In this document: positions 36,443-43,240 of the stretch, piece after piece | Position numbering within the stretch: position 1 is the first letter of the stretch | How the letters are laid out: every line of letters begins with the position of its first letter | Source: Gonium pectorale | Taxonomy: Eukaryota > Chlorophyta > Chlorophyceae > Chlamydomonadales > Volvocaceae | Assembly: GCA_001584585.1 (NCBI GenBank) | Contig: LSYV01000045.1 | Location: 171,150 to 214,389 of the forward strand | Direction of reading: 5' to 3' | Length of the DNA: 43,240 bases | Made by a program: the position numbers and the translations under genes | Notes under the pieces: generated by a model | Told to the model about the DNA's origin: nothing | Databases searched by the model: none | What the model saw: only the letters and a program-made list of their open reading frames with translations

Positions 36443-38830
36443 TGGAGGCCGGGACCATACGCGCTGTGTCCGCTGCCGTGTGGCGACGTTGGGCAGGCCG
36501 TCTTGGTAGCCCCTGCCGAGCCCTCCATGTTCACCCCGACTAGCAGAGGAGCTGATGGACGCCATGTATCAACGTAGCGGCGCTCGCGCACCACCATCTA
36601 GAACGGCCCCCAGCGCACGCCATGCGCGCCCGCATTCAAGAGCCCCACCACCACCGTCGCTACGCCACCGTCTTCGGTTCACCTCAAGCCGCTTTACGTG
36701 CAGTTGAGGGGGAATTGTATGCACGCGGATGGGCGCGTGCTCCACGCCGCTGGCTTCTCCGAGGCCGACGCCAAGGCAACGCATCTGGCAACCGCATGAT
36801 GGCATGAAGCCGCGAGCGCGAAATGCACGTGCCGGGGACGAGCGAACCTCCTCCATCCACCGGGCTGTCCTTGCCACCCCGAACGCGCGATCGCCGTGCA
36901 TGCGCCCCTTTTCGCTTAGCCCCACCCCACCGCGCGTTCGCTCGAACCTCGCACTTGTGGGGCATTTGCTTGCGGCTGTCAGCTGTTGAGTGCTGGCATG
37001 TCGCTTGCTGGCGCGCGGACACCTTGCTTAGATTGCCCCGCAACCTGACCGCCAGCGTGTTTTGTGCTTTGTGTTTGCTCCACCCCGTTCAAGTCTTTAG
37101 GAGGGGACCCGCGAAATGACCAGCGCTTGACGTGCGCATTCCCATAGTCCTAGCATATGGACACGTCGTACATCGGCGCCGTAAACGCGTCGGCATATTA
37201 ATATTACAACGGCCTCGCGACTGAGTGCACTGCACGGCCACTGCGGGCCGCCATCGCTCCTGATCTGTGGATACCGGTGTATTATGCATGCGGTGTCTGG
37301 GTACAGGTCGTGGCGTATGGCCTTGGACCAGGCAAGTGAGCGGCCGTCAGCGGCTGGCCAATACCGGCTCTGTTTGTACCGTTTGCCCTGATTCTCATTC
37401 CCAGCGAAGGCGGTGCGGATAAACGGCGATGTGGCTTGCTTGGGTACGGTAGCCGTTGCGTGCGGGGGTGAGGGTCAGCCCGCTGTTTGGTAACCATTGC
37501 GCTAACGACCGGGCTGCTTCGTGTCAGGCCAAGATGTACTCGACACGAACGGGGACGTTTGCCGGGGCGGTGGTACTCTTGTTCTTCTCTCTCTGGGACT
37601 CGTGGGGTCCTGCCGTTGAGATGAATCCTGCTTGAGGCAATGACGAGCAAGCCCCGTCGCGAGGACCGCCCTTTCTGCGCGCGGCCGCAGTGAATGCATA
37701 AGTCGGAGGAGGTGATGGCGGACGGTTACGGTTGATCCTTACGTGTGTGTGTGTGACGGCCGTGAGCAGACGTGGGATCTGCGGCGCTCCATGGATGCCG
37801 TGGATTTGAGCTGCTCTTGTCCATTGCCAGGGTCCTGGTCGCATTGTGTTTCTTTCACATACATGCAGCATGACTGCATGCCGAGGATAAGACTTGAAAG
37901 GTGGCCCCGTTGGCGTACGTAGCCATACCACCACGCCGCTTTGTGCTCAAGGCAGGTGGCACAGCACTGCGACGGGCGTGTTGTGCACGCCGACCGAACT
38001 TTTCCCGTGCCTAATAACAACTAACCATGCCTATGTCATGTCAACACATGAGGACGTTGCGATTGTGTGCTGGCGCGCTGCGGCATCGCGCTAGTACCGT
38101 ATTGTCTGGGGCAGAGAGGCGCCGAAGTGCCTTAGCCGGCCGCGCGGCGCACGTGCTTTGCTCTGATGGCGCTAGGCTGCAGCTGCTGCTTATGGCAACT
38201 TGGTTTTACGGCGTGGCTCAATAGTTGCATCCTGCATGCAGGATGGTGATCGCTGAGTGGAGGACTGTCATGTGCTTCCGGCACCTGCGGTGCAGCTTTA
38301 CGCTCCTTCTGCATTACAATGCGTGCATTGCCGGGGCGCCTGATGCGTTCTGTACGGCGGTCTCCCACATGTAGATCAACCCTCACTGCTTCGTGTCGTT
38401 TGCCCTCCCGCTCCCCTCGCCCCTTGGCCCTACTTGTGTGGCGCCCAACGAGTTTGCAACGGCCCAACCGGCAGACCCGCGGGTCGCCCTTGCCGTGCGA
38501 CGACGAAACGCCTGCATCGGTAACAGATCTGGCAGGCCACTTGGGGGGGCATTTCAGGCGCTGGCATGATTGCCGAGTCCAAATGCAATCACCACCGCAC
38601 CTCCTAATGGGCACTGCGGAGCAGGCGGACACTTCCGTTCTCGCAGGAACACACGTGCGCGGCCAACGCTGGCAGCACTTGCCCGCCACCCTTAAGGCGT
38701 CAAGTCTCCCTTCGGTGCCGGCCGCTGCTCCCTCCGGCTACATAAGGACGCAGCGGACCTAAGTTCGACACAGGCGGGCAAAGGGGCTTTATTAAGGATC
38801 TGTCAGGTGGCGAAGGACCAGTTAGCTTGG
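36443..38830. other. Gene-poor region
   Basis: No supported gene on either strand. It starts with the 3' flank of the plus-strand gene ending at 36442. A short (TG)n run lies at about 37743-37756. The dispersed repeat copy near 38.7 kb is listed separately. Open frames here are short, contradict each other in strand, and lack splice-site support. Confidence 0.5.
38663..38770. repeat. Dispersed repeat, copy 2
   Basis: Second copy of the element at 30541-30665, same orientation. Its best-conserved part is CTACATAAGGACGCAGCGGACCT at the right end, against CTACTTAAGGACGCAGTGGACCT in copy 1. Confidence 0.65.
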
Positions 38831-39157
38831 CAAGATGGTTGACCTGTTTGGTTGCGTATTTGGTTGGTTGGCGGGTTTAAGCAGTTGGGTGTGCTTGTGC
38901 GGGACACCGGCGGTTGCAGAGGGTGTGTCCCCCAGGGGGGGGTGTCCCCCTTTCTCTGCAGGTTTCTCTTTTCCCCCCACCCACGCCAATCGACTGCACG
39001 GACAGGCGGACTGGCTGCAAAGTCGAAAGCACTCGGTTCGGAGGCGATGCCCACCACAACCTACACGCTCGAGAGCAGAAGGGGAGCAGCAAAGCCCCTG
39101 TGTGGGGTAGCCCTCCTGTATGGGCGGCAGTGCCCAAGAACACACTTATAGCTCATC

Positions 39158-40057
39158 CTAATGAACCCGGGCGTGCGTACGACCTGCCTGCGTGCCCACC
39201 TTCTTTTTCGCCGCTATGGCGGCCGAAATCTCCTCCTGGAGCTTCCGTAGGAGGCTGAGCGCGGACTGCGCGGACGTCGCGGCCTCGGCCAGCTGAGCCT
39301 GCGCGGACGCCAGCAGCTGCCGCTGCCTCGCGGCCACCGCGTCCTCGCCCTCCTCATGCCTCTGGAGCGTCGCAGCCAGCGACGCAACCTGGTGCACGGC
39401 CCTGCCGTCCCAGTAGGGGCGTCGCGCCGCCAGCCCCGCCGCCAGCAGCTTCCGCGTGCCCTTGAGCGCGTCCTCGCTCGCGCGGGAGGACCCATCGCAC
39501 GGCCCCATCGCACGCATCGAGTCCAGCGACTCCGTCATAAGCTGGAAGATCTTGCCCCAGCCCTCCTGCTGCTCCCTCGCCTTGATGGCCAGCAAGGCGA
39601 GCTTCTTGGCCAGGCTCCGCCTCCCCCGGCCCTTGGCGGTGCGCTCATCGGCCAGTATCTGGCCGGCGAGCTCCACCCAGCCCTGCGCCACCCCCGCGGC
39701 CTTCATTGCCACCTCAACGCGCAGCGCCTCCATCTCGCGCCGCAGCGTCGCCAGCACCGGCGACTCCGCCAGCCGCTTGCGCGCCTTCTTGGCGGCGCTC
39801 TGGAGCTTGTGCAGCCGCACCACCATGAATTCCGCGTCGCGCACCTTGGCGCTCGTGGCGGCAAGCCGCCCCCACAGCAGGTGCGCGCCGAGCCGGTCCA
39901 CCGGGGCGGGGAGCTCCCGTCGCCAGGCGTCGAGCAGCAGCGCGCCGCGGGGGTTTGGTGCCTCGAGGACGAGCAAGTACGTGATGTGGGCAGCCGTCGC
40001 CGGCGCGTGTTGCGGCGGGAGCTGGCTGGCTGCGGCGGACCGGGGATGCAGGGACAA
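39158..40057 (-). CDS. Lys/Arg/Glu-rich helical protein, 3' exon
   Basis: One open frame of about 300 codons with strong coding character on the minus strand; the opposite-strand frames are shadows. It has no ATG at its 5' end: the first in-frame ATG is at 39826, so it is probably an internal or last exon. A likely acceptor is CCGGTCCGCCGCAG at about 40036. The product is nearly all helix, for example HKLQSAAKKARKRLAESP, LRREMEALRVEVAMKAAG, SLAKKLALLAIKAREQQEGW and QLLASAQAQLAEAATSAQ, with heptad-like spacing that suggests a coiled coil or helical bundle. A conserved-looking loop, ARRPYWDGRAVHQVASLAAT, breaks it. A possible donor (GTGGGC) at about 39200, just before the stop TAG, means that the end is not certain. 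The function is unknown. It may belong to one gene with the exon at 40990-42324. Confidence 0.55.
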   Translation of the reverse strand: MSLHPRSAAASQLPPQHAPATAAHITYLLVLEAPNPRGALLLDAWRRELPAPVDRLGAHLLWGRLAATSAKVRDAEFMVVRLHKLQSAAKKARKRLAESPVLATLRREMEALRVEVAMKAAGVAQGWVELAGQILADERTAKGRGRRSLAKKLALLAIKAREQQEGWGKIFQLMTESLDSMRAMGPCDGSSRASEDALKGTRKLLAAGLAARRPYWDGRAVHQVASLAATLQRHEEGEDAVAARQRQLLASAQAQLAEAATSAQSALSLLRKLQEEISAAIAAKKKVGTQAGRTHARVH

Positions 40058-40989
40058 GCGAAGGTTGCGTCAGGCCCACGGGCGCTTGGCTGGCGAGCGA
40101 GGGTGTCGCACGGCGAGGAGTGGATGGCGCGAGGCAGGCCGTGGAGCCGGCGTCTGCGCCGTGGGCGGCGCGGCGGACAACGAGTGCCGTGGCCCGCCCG
40201 CGGTGGGCTGCTGGGCTCGGGCCAGCTGGCCGCACGATGGCGGCCTCCAGCAGAGCACATTGGCACGTGGGCCCACGGGCACGTGGGCCACAAGAGTACG
40301 CCGGAACATGCAGGCCGTGTGGTTGGCCACAGCACCGGGCAGCGGCGCGGGGCTGGCGGCCAGGCGGCAAGGCGTGCGCGTACGGCTGGATGCCCTTTGG
40401 AGCTCCGACAGATGGCTTACCCGCGATCGCCCCAACTCGCCAGCCCAGAGCGAGGACGCCGTGAAGAGCGGACAGCAGCAGCGAGGCCTCCGCCGGCTGA
40501 CGGGTGGAGGGCCGCCTGCGATGCTGCCCAATGATGCGTCCTTGCTGTTGCGGGAGGAGGGAGGGAAGGCGCGAGCGGGCGGCCGTTGTTCGACTGCAAT
40601 GCCGTGCAGATGTCCGGACGAAAGTGTGGCTGACGGCCTTGCAGCGGTACGTCGACTAAAGCGCCCAGCTCACCCAGAGAAGCGAAGCCGTGTCTTTATG
40701 TCGGGTGTTGTACGGGCCGATGCTTACATACGAATGGCGTATGCTGCGTGTGCTGGCGCAAGAGGCCCACCCGGACCGGGCGAAGCAAGGCAGAGTACAG
40801 GAGCCCAGTAATGGCGCCACGACTGGCATATGCTGATTCGCAAGTGCAGCCAGCCGCACTACTAATGTTATTGTTTGCCAGCCGGCCAGCCTGCGCAGTA
40901 TAGAAACCCCCCGGCCTCGCAAAAGGCGTCCATGCGCGTTACCCTATGATATATCTTCCGCTCCTTCTCGATGCCATCATGCGTCTCAC
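40058..40989. other. Probable intron or intergenic DNA between two minus-strand exons
   Basis: If the exons at 39158-40057 and 40990-42324 are one gene, this stretch holds at least one further exon, because the donor at 40990 ends in phase 0 and the best acceptor at about 40036 needs phase 1. The minus frame 40070-40531, which starts with ATG, is a candidate but shows weak coding character. Nothing else is recognised. Confidence 0.35.
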
Positions 40990-42324
40990 CCACGCGGTGG
41001 CGGTGTCCGGATCCCGGTCCGAGTCGGAGTTGATGCAGAGAGCACGGCAGGCGGGCAGCTCCAACACGCCGCCGGCGACCGGCGGCTCTGGAGCGACGTG
41101 CGCCGTCGTTTGGTCACGGCCATTGCTGGCCGTGGTGGCAGAGGCGGTGGCGGAGGCGGCGCCGGCGGCAGCGGCGCATATGGTGGCGGAGGTGTCAGTG
41201 GCGGCGGCGGAGGCGGCGCAAGCGGAGGCGTTGACGGAGATGGCGCTGGCGGCAGCGGTGGCGGTGCCCGTAAACGCCTCGTCAGCGTCAACGGGGGTGG
41301 TGAAGGTGATGGTGCAGATGGCCAGGCGCCTGCTGTTGGGCGGACCGCGTTGAGCAAGATAGGCGAGGAGCAGGATCGCATCCAACAGCGCTGGCGGCGG
41401 CGGCTCCCACAGCATGCCGGAATCGTAATGGTGGTGTCGCTGCAGCTGCAGCGGCGCCTGCCGCTGCTGCTGCTGCGGCGGCGGCGGCGGCGCGCGCTGC
41501 TCCTGCTGCGGTAGCGGAAGCGGCGTGGCGTGCCGCGATGGAAGCGGCGGCGGCCACTTTTGCAGTGGCGGCTGCGTCTCCTGGGGCAGCTGCGACGGGT
41601 GCTGAGGCAGCGTCCGCAGCAGGGCGTCGCCGCCGGGCCGGCACGCCAGTGCCGTGCGACGGGCCAGCCACGCGAGCATGGGCACAGCAGCGTGGGCCAC
41701 GTCATCCACATTGAGCCAGACGCCGGCGCCGCCGGCGCCGGCGCCGGCGCCGCCCCCACCCCCGCTGCCACTGCCGCAGTCGCCACCGCTGGCGAGGTGG
41801 TCAACGCTGCTGCCCGGACCGCGCTGCACAGCCGCCCACGGGGCAGGCTGTCGCTGCTGTCCCTCCGCCTCCGTGCCTGCGTTGCCAGCGTTCCCAGCCT
41901 CGCGAGCTCCTGTCGATTGGTTACCGGGCGCACCTCGGGGAGCCTCGCATAGTGTGATGGGCGCCGAGCCCGTTGGCCCTGCGGTGCCCGTCAGCTGAGC
42001 GTCGCCGCACCCAGTGCTGCTGCCCCAGACGCCGTCGCGCCAGCACAGGCTGACTAACCATGATGCAAGGAAGGCCACCTGTCCCGGCTCCTGCTGCTGC
42101 TGGTGTGCCTCATCCAACCCTTGCTGACGTTGCTGCGCAGGCGGCTCGGCCCGTGCCTCGGCGGAGGCGCACCACAGCGGCTGCGACGCCCCGGTTGGAG
42201 GCGCGCTGCCGGGGGGCAGAACCTGGTGCACGACCGGGCAGGGGCCAGGGGGCGCATCGCCCGCGTCGACCACCTTTGCAGCCGCCCCAGCCACTCCGGT
42301 GGCCTCGGAGCCATCAGCCTGCAT
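40990..42324 (-). CDS. Gln/Pro/Ala-rich protein of unknown function, partial
   Basis: Open frame of 445 codons from the ATG at 42324 to a good splice donor (TGG|GTGAGACGC) at 40990; the frame itself runs on to a stop at about 40939. The frame is also open upstream to 42738 without another ATG, and an acceptor before GCTGCTAGCC near 42425 could add residues. Two segments look folded: QVAFLASWLVSLCWRDGVWG and VWLNVDDVAHAAVPMLAWLA. Between and after them are Gln/Pro runs, a Gly run, LLDAILLLAYLAQRG and an Ala/Thr-rich part ending CRALCINSDSDRDPDTATAW. I recognise no family. The plus strand is also open here but gives only biased low-complexity peptides. It is probably the 5' part of a gene that continues toward 39 kb. 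Confidence 0.45.
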
Positions 42325-42919
42325 GTCTGCAAGGCTGCTGGTCCTAGAGGGATCGGCGGGGGAGGCAAGCGGCCGATGCAACTGCGCTGCTGTATGCACA
42401 GCTGTCTCTCGGCCCAATAGGCTAGCAGCCTGATACTTGATGCAATTTGTACAACGAGCACTAGCAGTTTTGGTTGAGCTCACTGGATCAGAGAAAACAC
42501 AGAAACGCGCGCCTGATGTTGCACAGCTGTTCGGATATGTAAAATGTATGTGGAAAATGTAGCCATTGCCGGAGCTGACAGACAGGTTGCCGGAGCTAGG
42601 CGTCACGGTTCTCGCGCAGCGGTTCGGTCGCAAGCGGTTTTGGCGCCATCTGACGTAGTTAACCGAGCCCTGCTCTCCGGGCAACTCTTTAAATATTGAA
42701 GAGGCCCGGCATACAAATGGCCTCCGGGAGTAGACCAAAGCGACCGTTGGAGCTCCAGCTCCAAAATGTTTATGGCCACGCCTGCCACGCCCTGAACGCC
42801 CTAGACAGGTGTGCAGGTCCCTCCGCCCCGATACATGTATCTGGCTTCTAAGCCCTTCAATTCAGTCTTAAGCCGCGGCGCATGCGTTAGCCTCTTCACG
42901 AACTGCGACGGCTCTACTA
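42325..42919. other. Short intergenic stretch, lower GC
   Basis: No independent gene is seen. It probably holds the promoter or 5' exons of the minus-strand gene below and the flank of the retrotransposon above. An inverted pair, TTGGAGCTCCAGCTCCAA, lies at about 42747-42764. Confidence 0.4.
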
Positions 42920-43240
42920 GATTACAGGTTACAGGTTACAGGTTACACGTCCTCAAAGCCGGGGGGCCATGGACGAATTGCGAATATTGGGGTGGGGGAG
43001 CGGGTTATGGTCCTCGTCTCTACCCCGCTTCAGCGCCTGACGCCGAAGTATGGCGTGCCTGGTATCCCAGACAGCCTGTAGGTAGGCTCCTACCGCAGCT
43101 GGCGGGGCGTCCTTCATAACAGTAATCATGTTACGATGCCTAAAGCCCAAGACAGTCTCGCATTGGTCGCGGAGTTGCTCGTAGCATGGGCATTCGCAGA
43201 ACACATGTAGTTCATCCTCTACGGCCGCGGCGTCACCACA
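42920..43240 (-). mobile_element. 3' end of a LINE-type (non-LTR) retrotransposon, cut by the window edge
   Basis: On the minus strand, a frame open to the window edge reads VEDELHVFCECPCYEQLRDQ, then ends with a stop at 42953. This Cys/His pattern (H-x-x-C-x-C-P-x-Y-x-x-L-R) is typical of the C-terminal tail of non-LTR reverse transcriptases, downstream of the polymerase domain. The frame ends RGRDEDHNPLPHPN and a few more residues. Just after the stop lies CCTGTAA repeated about three times (42926-42948, minus strand), the kind of short tandem repeat on which such elements end. The element would therefore be in the minus orientation, with the rest of its reverse transcriptase beyond 43240. 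Whether it is intact cannot be told. A domesticated fragment is the alternative, but the repeat tail argues against it. Confidence 0.7.
42926..42949. repeat. TTACAGG microsatellite at the LINE 3' end
   Basis: About three and a half copies of a 7-bp unit (ATTACAGG TTACAGG TTACAGG TTACA). It marks the probable 3' terminus of the retrotransposon; in this orientation the unit also contains TGTAA on the minus strand and could serve as polyadenylation signal. Confidence 0.75.

Noticed and set aside
39356..40811. Two overlapping plus-strand frames of 392 and 451 codons
   Set aside because: The minus frame at 39158-40057 has Lys/Glu/Arg helices typical of real protein; the plus frames have Ala/Arg/Ser bias only.
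41718..41758. Run of GCCGGC units
   Set aside because: In-frame Gly/Ala coding repeat of the Gln-rich protein, common in high-GC algal genes; not a separate element.

Overview
The window looks like nuclear DNA of a green alga of the volvocine type (Chlamydomonas/Volvox relatives). The signs are GC-rich coding exons, runs of Ala, Gly, Ser and Pro, many short GT-AG introns with consistent phases, TGTAA-type polyadenylation signals downstream of two genes, and lower-GC intergenic DNA full of degenerate repeats. No rRNA, tRNA, CRISPR or bacterial-type operon was seen. The assignment to the volvocine group is an inference from style.

Layout. 1-3126: gene-poor, with an imperfect tandem repeat at the left edge. 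3127-6884 (minus) and 10265-15135 (minus): two spliced genes in tandem that are paralogs of unknown function. They share an M-x-LLCC N-terminus, an acidic exon, an ILK[R/K] exon, a motif LPPGKSPVWYAHKLREML and a C-terminal PLPGSLPGCE motif. A perfect 17-bp hairpin lies between them at 10000-10039. 17032-20934 (minus): a complete eight-exon gene for RPN11/PSMD14, the deubiquitinase of the 26S proteasome lid; this is the only gene identified with certainty. 21972-29507 (minus): a nine-exon gene for a protein of about 2094 residues with several degenerate nucleoside-diphosphate-kinase-like segments lacking the catalytic histidine. 29508-33136: gene-poor. 33137-36442 (plus): a three-exon gene for a Ser/Pro/Gly-rich protein with six copies of a 20-residue motif. 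36443-39157: gene-poor, with a copy of a dispersed repeat also found near 30.6 kb. 39158-42324 (minus): a Lys/Arg/Glu-rich helical exon and a Gln/Pro/Ala-rich exon, perhaps parts of one gene. 42920-43240 (minus): the 3' end of a LINE-type retrotransposon running out of the window.

Nothing shows that the genes act in one pathway. RPN11 is a housekeeping gene; most of the others encode fast-evolving, largely disordered proteins. The most unusual items are the tandem paralog pair, whose diverged members keep an 89-bp block that is 97.8% identical in DNA, the catalytically dead NDK-like giant, and the nested repeat protein at 33-36 kb. All exon models were built by eye from splice signals, reading frame and phase, and no database search was run.
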